Shown here: piece by piece, positions 52,733-62,694 of the stretch
Layout: each line of letters opens with the position of its first letter
Position numbering within the stretch: the stretch's first letter is position 1
Source: CAYYKK01 sp046351395
GTDB taxonomy: Bacteria > Myxococcota_A > Polyangia > Polyangiales > Polyangiaceae
DNA: 64,000 nucleotides
Direction of reading: 5' to 3'
NCBI GenBank assembly: GCA_046351395.1
Contig: JAXLYP010000016.1
Span: 1 to 64,000 of the forward strand
The notes under the pieces: model-generated
What the model saw: only the letters and a program-made list of their open reading frames with translations
Told to the model about the DNA's origin: nothing
The model's database searches: none
Translations under genes and position numbers: made by a program

Positions 52733-54670
52733 ATGCGGACCCGACTCTTCGCTTCGACCATCTTCGCGGCGGCCTTCGTCGCCTGTGGCAACCCCGAGAT
52801 CACCACCCACCCGACGTCCAGCAGCACGACGGGCGCGGGCGGCAACACCTCGAGCACCTCGGACTCGACCACGTCGACGGGCGCGAACACGTTCGCGACC
52901 GGATCGAGCAGCTCGGGCATGGGCGGGCAGGGTGGGATGCCCCCTGGCCCCGCCTGCGGCGACGGGAAGATCGATCCCGGCGAGAAGTGCGACGACGGCA
53001 ACGGCAACTCCGGAGACGGGTGCACCGGCACGTGCGACGCGATCGAGCAGGACTTCGCTTGCCCGAACCCCGGCATGCCATGCGTGTCGACCGTGGTCTG
53101 CGGCGACGCGAAGATCAGCGGCAACGAGACCTGCGACGATCAAAACAACGTCCCCGGGGACGGCTGCGACGCGAGCTGCCACGTCGAGCTGGGATGGAGC
53201 TGCATCGTCGTCGGCGCGGCTTGCGTCCCCGCGATGTGCGGGGACGGCACCCGGGTCGGCAACGAGGCGTGCGACGACGGCAACCCGATGAGCGGGGATG
53301 GCTGCTCCAGCACGTGCAAGCTCGAGCCTGGCTTCAAGTGCGACACGCCCGGCATGCCCTGCACCGCGACGGTCTGTGGTGACGGCGTGAAGGAGGGGAC
53401 GGAGCAGTGCGACGACGGCAACCACGACATGGGCGACGGCTGCTCTCCCAACTGCGTGAGCGAGCCCACGTGCGCGGTCGCGGGCGGCGCGTGCACGTCG
53501 ACCTGCGGTGACGGCATCAAGCTGCCGAACGGGAGCGAGGAGTGCGAGGACGGCAACACGAACAACGGGGACGGCTGCTCCTCCACGTGTACGATCGAAC
53601 CCGGGTATGAATGTACCAATCAGACCGCGAACCCGACGCAGCTCGTCCTGCCGATCGTGCTCCGTGACTTCAAGCCGCCGCACCCCGACTTCGAGACGTT
53701 CCTCGGCTCCGAGCTCGGGATCGTCTCGACGATGCTCGGCGCCGACCAAAAGCCCGTGCACGCCTCGATGAACGGCACGGCGACGACGTCGAGCAAGGCG
53801 AGCTTCGATCAGTGGTACCGCGACGTCCCGGGGACGAACCTCACGATCCTCCAGTCCCTCACGCTCACGAAGCAGATGAGCGGCGCGTTCCAGTACGCGA
53901 ACGGAAGCTTCTTCCCGCTCGACAACCTCGGGTTCGGCAACTACGCGAACAGCGGCCACAACTTCCACTTCACGAGCGAGGTGCGCTACTGGTTCCAGTA
54001 CAACGGCACCGAGGTCTTCACGTTCACCGGGGACGACGACGTCTGGGTGTTCATCAACAAGAAGCTCGCGATCGATCTCGGCGGCGTGCACGGCGCCGCC
54101 ACGAAGACCGTCACGCTCTCGAGCATCGCCGCATCGCACGGCCTCACCGTCGGACAGATCTACGAGATCGTCGTCTGGCAAGCGGAGCGGCACACCGTCG
54201 CGTCGAGCTACACGCTCACCCTCGGCAACTTCGTGAACGGCGTCTCGAGCTGCCACAGCGTGTGCGGGGACGGGATCAAGACGCCCGACGAGGCGTGCGA
54301 CGACGGCGTGAACGACGGCACTTACGGGCACTGCACGATGTCGTGCGGCTTCGGCCCCCACTGCGGCGACGGCCTCGTCGACCCCACCGAGGAGTGCGAC
54401 GACGGCGTGAACCTGTCGCCCTACGGCGGATGCGCGCCGGGCTGCAAGTTCGGTGGGTCCTGCGGGGACGGCGTGGTCCAGAGCGCCTTCGGCGAGCAGT
54501 GCGACGACGGCACGAACGACGGCGGCTACGGCGAGTGCGCGCCGACTTGCAAGCTCGGTGAACGCTGCGGCGACGGCGTCGTGCAAGCAGCGCACGAGGA
54601 GTGCGACGACGGGAACAAGATCAACACGGACTCGTGCGCGAACGATTGCACGTCGAACATCGCGCAGTGA
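52733..54670 (+). CDS. DUF4215 repeat protein with a fibro-slime domain, lipoprotein
   Basis: A 645-residue surface protein. Signal MRTRLFASTIFAAAFVA then Cys18. A Ser/Thr/Gly linker of about 60 residues leads to five DUF4215-type units of the form CGDG...E.CDDGN...GDGC...C, a fibro-slime domain (about residues 300-505; LVLPIVLRDFKPPHPDFETF, FTGDDDVWVFINKKLAIDLG), then four more units in the C-terminal 145 residues (CGDGIKTPDEACDDG, CGDGLVDPTEECDDG). Total nine repeats flanking the central domain. Fibro-slime domains occur in slime-mould and bacterial surface proteins, where they probably bind carbohydrate. DUF4215 units are disulfide-rich and calcium-like acidic. It is probably an extracellular matrix or adhesive protein. 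Confidence 0.9.
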   Translation: MRTRLFASTIFAAAFVACGNPEITTHPTSSSTTGAGGNTSSTSDSTTSTGANTFATGSSSSGMGGQGGMPPGPACGDGKIDPGEKCDDGNGNSGDGCTGTCDAIEQDFACPNPGMPCVSTVVCGDAKISGNETCDDQNNVPGDGCDASCHVELGWSCIVVGAACVPAMCGDGTRVGNEACDDGNPMSGDGCSSTCKLEPGFKCDTPGMPCTATVCGDGVKEGTEQCDDGNHDMGDGCSPNCVSEPTCAVAGGACTSTCGDGIKLPNGSEECEDGNTNNGDGCSSTCTIEPGYECTNQTANPTQLVLPIVLRDFKPPHPDFETFLGSELGIVSTMLGADQKPVHASMNGTATTSSKASFDQWYRDVPGTNLTILQSLTLTKQMSGAFQYANGSFFPLDNLGFGNYANSGHNFHFTSEVRYWFQYNGTEVFTFTGDDDVWVFINKKLAIDLGGVHGAATKTVTLSSIAASHGLTVGQIYEIVVWQAERHTVASSYTLTLGNFVNGVSSCHSVCGDGIKTPDEACDDGVNDGTYGHCTMSCGFGPHCGDGLVDPTEECDDGVNLSPYGGCAPGCKFGGSCGDGVVQSAFGEQCDDGTNDGGYGECAPTCKLGERCGDGVVQAAHEECDDGNKINTDSCANDCTSNIAQ

Positions 54671-54704
54671 CGGGGCGCGCGTCGGTGTTCACGTGCTCGT
54701 CATG

Positions 54705-54757
54705 CACCCGGTCGACGTGACGCGCGGCCTCGGAGGGCCCCGCTCCGTCACCGGGTG
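54705..54757. terminator. long inverted repeat between convergent genes, possible terminator
   Basis: CACCCGGT (54705-54712) pairs with ACCGGGTG (54750-54757) across a 37-nt GC-rich interior in the gap between two convergent genes. No T tract follows. It may act as a bidirectional transcription stop or be incidental. Confidence 0.4.
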
Positions 54758-54802
54758 AGCGGGCCCGCCCGAGGTTCTCGAGCCGACCTCGCGAGCGCTA
54801 CC

Positions 54803-56311
54803 TCAGGCGAGCCACTCGGCGGCGCGCTCGCCGATCAGGATCGCGGTGAGGTTGGTGTTCGAACTCGGCACCGTGGGCATGATGCTCGCGTCCGCGACCC
54901 ACACGCCCTCGACGCCCCGCAGCTTGCCCCGACCGTCGACCGCGCCGTCCTCGATCGACCCGGCGCTCATCGGGGCCGTTCCGCACGGGTGGTACCCCGA
55001 GCCCGTGGCGAACGGCAGGTGCGCTCGGATCCCGCCCTTCGTCTCGTACGTCCGGCGTTGCGGGAAGAGCGGGAAGGCCATGTCGCGGAGCGGCGGTGTG
55101 CGCGCGATCCTCCACATCTCCTCGATCGCGTCCTCGCACCGCGCGCGATCCGCGGGGTCGTTCAAGAAGCGTCCCTCCACGATGGGCTTCGCGGCGGGAT
55201 CCGCGCTCGGGAACCGGATCGTGCCCCAGCCCTTGGGCTTGCCCACACAGCTCATGAGCGTCACACACGGGAACGTGATCCCGGCGAGCGGGAGGTTGGA
55301 GCCCGCCTGAGTCTGCATGTCGCCCGGGTGGTCCGCGTTCCGGGACGAGTACCGGACCATCGTCTGGATGAGGGGATCGCTCACCTTCGAGACCCCCATC
55401 CGCGGCGTGAAGAGGATCGCGACCCCGGGGTGATCGAGGAGCCTTCGCCCGACGCTCGGGCTGTGCACGACGCAATCCACCCCGAGGCGCGCGAGCTCGT
55501 CGCGCGGGCCCACGCCGGAGCGGAGAAGGATCCCGAGCGAGCCGATGGCGCCCGCGGAGAGCACGAGGCGATCGGCCCGGAGCGTCGTGACCTCGCCGCT
55601 CGTCTCCACCTCGAGGCCCGCGAACCGACCGCGCTCGAAGAGGGCGCGACGCACGAGCGTGCGCGCCCGGATGTGGAGGCCGACGCGCGCCCGCGCCGTG
55701 GGCGTCAGGTACGCCTCCGCGACGCTGATGCGCCGCCCGTCGACCTTGTTCATCGCGTGCGGGCCCACGCCGAGCGGAGCATCGGGCGCGTTGTGATCCA
55801 CGACGCGCGCGTGGCCGAGGCGCTCGCAGACCTCCACGAACGCAGACTGCCACGGCGTCCACTCGCGCTCGGGGTGGCGCCGGATCGGCAGCGGACCGCG
55901 GTCTCCGTGGTGCGGCTCGCGGCCGAAGTCGAGATCCGTCTCGAGCTTCGAGAGGTAGGGGAGGCACGCGTCGAACGACCACTCGGAGAGCCCGAGCGCG
56001 GCCCACTCGTCGAGATCGTAGCGCTGCGGCCGGAGCGCGATGCACGTGTTCACGGCGCTCGAGCCGCCCACGACCCTGCCGCGCGGCAGGTCGAACGGCA
56101 CGGTCTGCTCGGCCGTGGGCTTCATGCGGTACCCCCAGTCGTGGAGGCGCATCGAGTTCTGCCTGCCGTTCGCGAGATCGGCGGGCAGCGAGCGCGCGTC
56201 CGGGTAGTCGGGCCCCGCCTCCACCAGCGTGATCTCGTGCGCGCCCGACTCCGTGAGGCGCGCTGCGATCACGGCGCCCGCCGACCCCGAGCCTACGACG
56301 ATCGTGTGCAT
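54803..56311 (-). CDS. GMC-family oxidoreductase (choline/alcohol dehydrogenase-like)
   Basis: A 502-residue FAD enzyme of the glucose-methanol-choline family. The FAD-binding motif GSGSAGAVIAARL starts at residue 7, with VEAGPDY binding the adenine ribose. GRVVGGSSAVNTCIALRP is the GMC signature 1, and SAGAIGSLGILLRSGVGP is signature 2. The catalytic base is His441 in GYHPCGTAPM, with the second catalytic position Asn485 or Asn487 in SSNTN. Cofactor reduction goes with oxidation of an alcohol substrate that I cannot name. No export signal. Monocistronic by the look of the gaps, or followed by nothing on its strand. Confidence 0.93.
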   Translation of the reverse strand: MHTIVVGSGSAGAVIAARLTESGAHEITLVEAGPDYPDARSLPADLANGRQNSMRLHDWGYRMKPTAEQTVPFDLPRGRVVGGSSAVNTCIALRPQRYDLDEWAALGLSEWSFDACLPYLSKLETDLDFGREPHHGDRGPLPIRRHPEREWTPWQSAFVEVCERLGHARVVDHNAPDAPLGVGPHAMNKVDGRRISVAEAYLTPTARARVGLHIRARTLVRRALFERGRFAGLEVETSGEVTTLRADRLVLSAGAIGSLGILLRSGVGPRDELARLGVDCVVHSPSVGRRLLDHPGVAILFTPRMGVSKVSDPLIQTMVRYSSRNADHPGDMQTQAGSNLPLAGITFPCVTLMSCVGKPKGWGTIRFPSADPAAKPIVEGRFLNDPADRARCEDAIEEMWRIARTPPLRDMAFPLFPQRRTYETKGGIRAHLPFATGSGYHPCGTAPMSAGSIEDGAVDGRGKLRGVEGVWVADASIMPTVPSSNTNLTAILIGERAAEWLA

Positions 56312-56324
56312 GTCCGTCGAGACT

Positions 56325-56600
56325 CTACGCGCTCGCGGGCCGAAGGCCGAGGCGGCCGTCCACGGTGACCTGATCGAGGCTTCGGATCTCGAGGATCTTC
56401 ACCTTCGCGGTCTCCCCGCTCACGAACGCGATGTCCGCCCGCCGCACGCCGAGGTGATCGGCGACCACCTCGACGATCTCCTCGTTCGCGCGACCGTCGA
56501 CGGGCGGCGCCGTGACGCTGACGATCACGACCCCGTCCTTCACCGCCACCCCGCGCCTCGAAGCGCGAGGCTTTGCCTTCACCGTGATCCGCGCTGCCAT
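56325..56600 (-). CDS. DUF167 (YggU-like) protein
   Basis: A 91-residue protein of the DUF167/YggU family. Family blocks are ITVKAKPRASRRGV, VTAPPVDGRANEEIVEVVAD and LGVRRADIAFVSGETAKVKI. The function is unknown. The start is the ATG at 56600, which lies 26 bases from the TTGACA of a plus-strand promoter candidate, so the intergenic stretch is compact. It lies just upstream of the GMC oxidoreductase on the same strand (13-base gap), so they are probably co-transcribed. Confidence 0.93.
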   Translation of the reverse strand: MAARITVKAKPRASRRGVAVKDGVVIVSVTAPPVDGRANEEIVEVVADHLGVRRADIAFVSGETAKVKILEIRSLDQVTVDGRLGLRPASA

Positions 56601-56625
56601 GGATGCGTAAAGTGTAAAGTGTTGC

Positions 56626-56654
56626 TTGACAGACTACAAGCCGGCCCCTACGCT
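56626..56654 (+). promoter_or_regulatory. candidate promoter of the reductase/MerR/di-iron operon
   Basis: TTGACA (56626-56631), a 17-bp spacer, then TACGCT (56649-56654) fits the TTGACN-N17-TANNNT pattern of housekeeping promoters in GC-rich bacteria. The expected start of transcription is at about 56661, directly at the ATG at 56662, so the transcript may be leaderless. Upstream is a GTAAAGT-GTAAAGT duplication. Not tested. Confidence 0.4.
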
Positions 56655-56661
56655 CGTGCGC

Positions 56662-57843
56662 ATGTTCGGTGGGCTCAAGAAGAAGCTCGCGGAGAAGCTC
56701 CCGCAGCTGCAGCGCGATCTGGGGATGCTCGTGAAGGGCCTGAAGGGGGACTCGAGCCCCACCTTCGAGGAGCGGAAGGAGAAGCGGGAGGAGCCCGCGC
56801 GCGCGGGGCGGAAGCTCCGCATCGACGCCGTCGTGAGGGAGACGCCGAACGCGGTCAGCCTCGTGCTGGCCGATCCGAGCGGGGCGCCCATCGAGTTCCT
56901 CGCGGGGCAGTTCTTCACGCTGACGTGGCCGCCCAAGTCCCGCGCCCAAGCCACGAGCTTCGACAAGCGCGCGTACTCCGCGTCGAGCTCGCCGCTCGAT
57001 CCGTCGCGCGTGACGGTGACGATCAAGCGCGTCGACGGCGGGAAGGTCTCGAGCGCGATCCACGCCACGGCCGCGCCGGGGGACGTGGTGGAGGTGCTCG
57101 GGCCGTCGGGAGCGTTCACCGTCCCGGACGGGGAGGGCGATCTCGTGCTCCTCGGTGGCGGCTCGGGGATCACCCCGCTCATGTCGATCACGCGGACCGT
57201 CCTCGAGGGCGACGGACCCAAGGCTCGCCGCGTGTTCCTCGTGTTCGGGAACCGGAGCGAGGAGGAGATCATCTTCGACAAGGCGCTCGCGGAGCTCGTC
57301 GCGGCGCACCCGGAGCGCTTGATCGTGAAGCACGTCCTCGAGCAGCGGGGCAGTCGAGACGGGGCGACCGAGGGCCGGCTCGAGGAGGCCGTCGTCGAGG
57401 CGGAGCTCGCGCGGTTCGGCGAGGGGCTGCGCGACCCGCACTATTTTCTCTGCGGCCCCGAGCCCATGATGAACGCGGCGGAGAAGGCGCTCCTCGCCCG
57501 CGGCGTGCCCCCTGCGAAGATCCGGATCGAGCGGTTCGTCACGCTCCGCAAGGCGGAGGGCGGAGCCCGCACGGAGCACGAGGCAACCGTCGTCATCAAG
57601 GGCAAGCGCCGCTCGCTGTTCGTCTCCGGGGACGAGACGCTCCTCGAGGCCGGCCAGCGGATGGGCGTGGACTTGCCGTTCTCGTGCACCGTCGGCGGGT
57701 GCGGCGCGTGCCGCGTGAAGCTCCTCGACGGCAAAGTGACGATGGACGAACCCAACTGCCTCGCCCCCGAGGAGGCCGCCGAGAACTACATCCTCGGCTG
57801 CGTCTCTCGGCTCGACGGCCCCATCACGGTGGAGGTCGAGTGA
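56662..57843 (+). CDS. 2Fe-2S/FAD/NAD(P)H reductase for an oxygenase
   Basis: A 393-residue flavoprotein reductase. A short helical N-terminus (MFGGLKKKLAEKLPQLQRDL) precedes an FAD-binding barrel (KRAYSASSSPLD, with RxYS), an NAD(P)-binding domain (DLVLLGGGSGITPLMSITRT, YFLCGPEPMMNAAEKALLAR) and a C-terminal plant-type 2Fe-2S ferredoxin with Cys342, Cys347, Cys350 and Cys380. This is the order of class IA-like reductases such as PaaE, KshB and desaturase reductases, which pass electrons to di-iron or Rieske oxygenases. The ATG at 56662 is preferred to the TTG upstream, which is part of the promoter. It is coupled to a MerR gene (shared base at stop/start), and a di-iron protein follows, so this is probably its dedicated electron donor. 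Confidence 0.9.
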   Translation: MFGGLKKKLAEKLPQLQRDLGMLVKGLKGDSSPTFEERKEKREEPARAGRKLRIDAVVRETPNAVSLVLADPSGAPIEFLAGQFFTLTWPPKSRAQATSFDKRAYSASSSPLDPSRVTVTIKRVDGGKVSSAIHATAAPGDVVEVLGPSGAFTVPDGEGDLVLLGGGSGITPLMSITRTVLEGDGPKARRVFLVFGNRSEEEIIFDKALAELVAAHPERLIVKHVLEQRGSRDGATEGRLEEAVVEAELARFGEGLRDPHYFLCGPEPMMNAAEKALLARGVPPAKIRIERFVTLRKAEGGARTEHEATVVIKGKRRSLFVSGDETLLEAGQRMGVDLPFSCTVGGCGACRVKLLDGKVTMDEPNCLAPEEAAENYILGCVSRLDGPITVEVE

Positions 57844-58671
57844 TGGACGGCGCGGGGAGGGCGGAGGGCGCGGGGCGAGGCGAGGCGTCGCCCAAGCTGC
57901 GCATGCGCGATCTCACCGCGATGACGGGGCTCGATCGGCAGACCATCCATTTCTACATCCAGGCCGGCCTCCTCCCCGAGGGCGACAAGACGGGGCGCAA
58001 CACCGCGCTCTACGATCGCGGGCACGTCGAGCGCATCGAGCTCATCCGCCGCCTCCAGCGCGAGAAGTTCTTGCCGCTGCGAGCGATCCGGGCCGTCCTC
58101 GACGGGGACGAGGCCGCGTTCGAGCCGTCGCAGCGCAAGCTCCTGCTCGACGTGAAGGCGCAGCTCCGCTCCCAGGGGTTCCAAGCCCCCGAGAGCACGG
58201 CCGCGGAGGAGCTGCTGCTCGTCGAGCCGCTCCTCCGTGAACACGGCCTCGACCGCGCCGACTTCGACGAGCTCCGCGAGCTCGGGTTGATCGAGGTCCA
58301 CCGGCGAAAGGGCGCGCTCGCCATCCGTCGGAGGGACGCGTTCCGGATCGAGATCCTCGGCGCGATCCGCACCGCGGGCCTCACGCGCGAGCTCGGTTTC
58401 GTCGGCGCCGATCTGCTCCTCTACGAGGAGGCGATGCAGCGACTGTTCGAGCGCGAGCGGGAGCTCGTGCTCTCGCGCGTGCAGCACCTCGATCCCGGGG
58501 AGCTCGCGCGCATCTTCGAGCGCGTTCTGCCGCTCGTCGGCGACCTGCTCCACCGCCTCCACACCGCGCGCGTGGAGGCGTTCTTCGAATCTCTCGGCGC
58601 CGACGCGAAGCCCGCGAAGGCGCGCCGCTCCACTCGATCCAAACGAAGCCCCGACGCGAGGAGAAGATCCC

Positions 58672-58682
<11 letters not shown>
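57843..58682 (+). CDS. MerR-family transcriptional regulator
   Basis: A 279-residue MerR regulator. The N-terminal winged helix (LRMRDLTAMTGLDRQTIHFY, IQAGLLPEGD, RGHVERIELIRRLQREKFLP, LRAIRAVLDG) is typical. The rest is helical and larger than in metal-sensing MerR proteins, without Cys ligands, so the ligand is probably organic. The ATG overlaps the stop of the reductase gene by one base (TGATG). Its own end overlaps the start of the di-iron protein by 11 bases, so the three genes are translated from one message. Control of this operon is inferred. An ORF-size tail rich in Arg/Lys ends the protein. Confidence 0.85.
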
Positions 58683-59853
<1,171 letters not shown>

Positions 59854-59878
59854 GCGAAGCTCGGCGAACGCTGTCCGC

Positions 59879-61708
59879 GTGAAGCGGCGCGCCTCCTTCG
59901 TCCTTGCCCTCCTCCTGTCCACCTCGTGCGGCGGTGACGGGGACCACCGCCCGGCCGTCCCCGCCGCGAGCGCGAGCGAGAGCGCGCAGGTCGCCTCGGC
60001 GAGCGCATCCTCGGCGCCGTCCGCGGCGCCCCCGATCACCCGCAGCTTGCCGAAGGGAAAGGACGAAGCGCCGCGCGTCGCGCTCGGGACGCACGGCGCC
60101 GTCGCGAGCCAAGAGGCCAACGCGACGGACATCGGGCTCGCTGTCCTGAAGAAGGGCGGCAACGCCGTGGACGCGGCGATCGCCGTCGCGTTCGCGCTCG
60201 CCGTCACGCACCCGATCGCGGGCAACATCGGCGGGGGCGGGTTCATGGTCGTCCACATGAGGGACGGTCGCGACGTCGCGATCGACTACCGCGAGGTCGC
60301 GCCCGGCAAGGCGACACGCGACATGTACCTCGACAAGAAGGGGAACGTGTCCAGCGAGGCCACGCTTGGCGCGAAGTCCGGCGGCATCCCGGGCACGGTC
60401 GCGGGGCTCGCGCTCGCCCACGCGAAGTTCGGCACGATCGCGTGGAAGGATCTCGTCGCGCCGGCCATCACGCTCGCGGAGGAGGGCTTCGTGATCGACG
60501 CCCAGGCCGCGAAGGACATCGCGCAGAACGTGCCGAAAATGCAGGACGAGAAGCTCGGCGCGGACGGGCACCAGGGGGCGACGATCCTCTCGAAGGACGG
60601 CAAGCCGCTCGCCGCGGGCGACAAGCTCGTTCAGCCCCAGCTCGCCGTGTTCCTCCGCGCGATCGCGAAGAACGGAGAGAAGGCGTTTTACACCGGCGAG
60701 CTCGCGAAGCTGATGGTGCAGGGCGTGAAGAAAGCGGGCGGGATCTGGGAGGAAGCGGATCTCGCGAGCTACAAGGCCATCGAGCGCGCGCCCATCACGT
60801 TCCAGTACCGCGGCGCGAAGATCGTCACCATGCCCCCGCCGAGCGGCGGGGGGATCGTCCTCGAGCAGCTCCTCGTGGGCAGCGCCGATCTCCACCTGGA
60901 TCAGCAGCCCTGGCGGAGCGCGGACGAGATCCACCTCTTCGCCGAGGCGATGCGGCGGTCGTACGCCGATCGCAACGAGCTCATCGCGGATCCCGCCTTC
61001 GTGAACGTGCCCGTCGAGAAGCTGCTCGACCCGGCGTACATCGCGAAGCGCATGAGCGATATCGACCCCGCGAAGGCGACGCCGTCGAAGGACGTCAAGC
61101 CCGGAGTCGAGGCGCCGCACGAGTCCGAGCAGACGACGCACTTCTCCGTCGTCGACGACGCGGGCAACGCGGTCTCGAACACGTACACCCTGAACGGCGC
61201 GTTCGGCTCGAAGTTCGTGATCCCGGGGACGGGCATCTTCCTCAACAACGAGATGGATGACTTCGCCGCGAAGCCGGGCGCGGAGAACCAGTTCCACCTC
61301 GTCCAAGGGGAGAGCAACCGGATCGAGCCCGGAAAGCGCATGCTCTCGAGCATGACGCCGACGATCCTGCTCGAAGGCGGCGACGTTCGCGCCGTCGTGG
61401 GGTCGCCCGGCGGCCCGACGATCTCCACCACGGTCGCGCAGATCGTCCGGGGCCTCGTGGACTACGGCAAGCCGCTCGACGAGGTGGTCCCCATGTTCCG
61501 CGCTCACCACCAGTGGCTGCCCGATCTCATCTCCACCGAGGGTGGGATGCCCGCGGACGTGGAGGCCGCGCTCGTCAAGAAGGGGCACAAGGTCGATCGC
61601 CGGGAGCGGATCGGAAACGCGAACTGCATCGAGGTCGACCCCGAGACGCACGGCTACCGCGCCGTCGCCGACACGACGCGCGGGGGTGGCAAGGCAGCGG
61701 CGTACTGA
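59879..61708 (+). CDS. gamma-glutamyltransferase lipoprotein
   Basis: Gamma-glutamyltransferase of 609 residues. It starts at GTG with VKRRASFVLALLLSTSC, a lipoprotein signal, then an Ala/Ser linker. Family blocks are KKGGNAVDAAIAVAFALAVT, HPIAGNIGGGGFMVVH, GAKSGGIPGTVAGLALAHAK, and after about residue 415 the autoprocessing site QTTHFSVVD with nucleophile Thr419, which becomes the N-terminus of the small subunit. SMTPTILLEGGDVRAVVGSP is the end of the catalytic domain. It cleaves gamma-glutamyl bonds, for example of glutathione, in the periplasm or at the cell surface. It is separated by 25 bases from the di-iron protein; co-transcription is possible. Confidence 0.95.
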   Translation: MKRRASFVLALLLSTSCGGDGDHRPAVPAASASESAQVASASASSAPSAAPPITRSLPKGKDEAPRVALGTHGAVASQEANATDIGLAVLKKGGNAVDAAIAVAFALAVTHPIAGNIGGGGFMVVHMRDGRDVAIDYREVAPGKATRDMYLDKKGNVSSEATLGAKSGGIPGTVAGLALAHAKFGTIAWKDLVAPAITLAEEGFVIDAQAAKDIAQNVPKMQDEKLGADGHQGATILSKDGKPLAAGDKLVQPQLAVFLRAIAKNGEKAFYTGELAKLMVQGVKKAGGIWEEADLASYKAIERAPITFQYRGAKIVTMPPPSGGGIVLEQLLVGSADLHLDQQPWRSADEIHLFAEAMRRSYADRNELIADPAFVNVPVEKLLDPAYIAKRMSDIDPAKATPSKDVKPGVEAPHESEQTTHFSVVDDAGNAVSNTYTLNGAFGSKFVIPGTGIFLNNEMDDFAAKPGAENQFHLVQGESNRIEPGKRMLSSMTPTILLEGGDVRAVVGSPGGPTISTTVAQIVRGLVDYGKPLDEVVPMFRAHHQWLPDLISTEGGMPADVEAALVKKGHKVDRRERIGNANCIEVDPETHGYRAVADTTRGGGKAAAY

Positions 61709-61774
61709 GCCCGTCCGCCCTCGAAGCAGGGTTTACTCGTAGCTTGCGGCGGGACGCGCGTGTAAGAGGCTCGG

Positions 61775-62683
61775 ATGAAGCCTCGCGTCTCCCTGCCGTA
61801 CTTCGACATTCTCCTCGGCGAGATCGCCAACGGTAAGCGCGACATCGCGACCGCGTTCGGGCGCCACGTGCACTGGGGATACTGGGACGACGCGCACCCC
61901 GCGGACGGGACGATGGAGAACTTCGCGCTCGCCGCGGACCGCATGAGCCAGCGCGTGTGGCAGGCGGGCGGCGCGGCGAGCGGTCAGCGGATCCTCGACG
62001 TGGGCTGCGGCTTCGGCGGGACGATCGCGACCATCGACGAGAAGCTGGACGACGTGGATCTGGTCGGGCTCAACATCGATCCGAGGCAGCTCGAGCGCGC
62101 GCGGGAACAGGTGAAGCCTCGCGGCCGAAACCGGATCGAGTTCGTCGAGGGCGACGCGTGCGCGATGCCCTTCCCGGACGCCTCGTTCGACGTCGTCCTC
62201 GCGGTCGAGTGCGCCTTCCACTTTCCGAGCCGCGCGAAGTTCTTCTCCGAGGTCCGCCGCGTGCTCAAGCCGGGTGGCCGGCTCGCGCTCTGCGACATCG
62301 TCCCGTCCGAGCGCGGGAAGTACCTCCTCCCGCTCCAGGCGATGTTCTTCCAAGGGTACAGCGAGCGGCTCGGCGGAAAGCTCGACCTCACGCACACCGT
62401 CGCGAAGTACCGCGCGCTCGCCGAGGCCACGGGGTTCGACGTGCTCGTCGAGGAGGACGTCACGAAGAACTCCCTGCCGACGTACCGCGTCCTCCGCCAC
62501 GTGATCCGCGAGACCGGCAAGTTCGTGAGGACGGCGCTCTGGGGCACGGGCGCGATGGAAGTGTTCTCGCGCGCGAACGTGATGAACTACGTGGTCCTGT
62601 CCTTCGTCCTGCGCGGCGCCGAGCGCGCCAAAATGCGTGACGGATCGACGCGGGCGGTGACCGAGGCGGTGGCGGGGGAGTAG
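61775..62683 (+). CDS. class I SAM-dependent methyltransferase
   Basis: A 302-residue SAM methyltransferase. The SAM motif is LDVGCGFGG (about residues 75-83), followed by acidic post-I LNIDPRQLERAREQ, EGDACAMPFPDASFDVV, LAVECAFHFPSRAKFFSEV and RVLKPGGRLALCDIV. The N-terminus with HVHWGYWDD is typical of sterol/tocopherol and other small-molecule C- or O-methyltransferases of the ubiE/Erg6-like group, so the substrate is a lipid or secondary metabolite rather than a nucleic acid. It is followed by a DUF4336 gene 11 bases on, probably in one operon. Confidence 0.9.
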   Translation: MKPRVSLPYFDILLGEIANGKRDIATAFGRHVHWGYWDDAHPADGTMENFALAADRMSQRVWQAGGAASGQRILDVGCGFGGTIATIDEKLDDVDLVGLNIDPRQLERAREQVKPRGRNRIEFVEGDACAMPFPDASFDVVLAVECAFHFPSRAKFFSEVRRVLKPGGRLALCDIVPSERGKYLLPLQAMFFQGYSERLGGKLDLTHTVAKYRALAEATGFDVLVEEDVTKNSLPTYRVLRHVIRETGKFVRTALWGTGAMEVFSRANVMNYVVLSFVLRGAERAKMRDGSTRAVTEAVAGE

Positions 62684-62694
62684 GCGAGGACGAT

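Noticed and set aside
50072..54595. Minus-strand frame of 1507 residues across several plus-strand genes
   Set aside because: It spans four well-supported genes on the other strand and contains no recognisable domain. Such long antisense frames are common at this GC content.
56626..56661. TTG as an upstream start of the reductase
   Set aside because: The TTG is the first triplet of the TTGACA promoter hexamer, and the ATG at 56662 begins the helical N-terminus. The longer start is unlikely.
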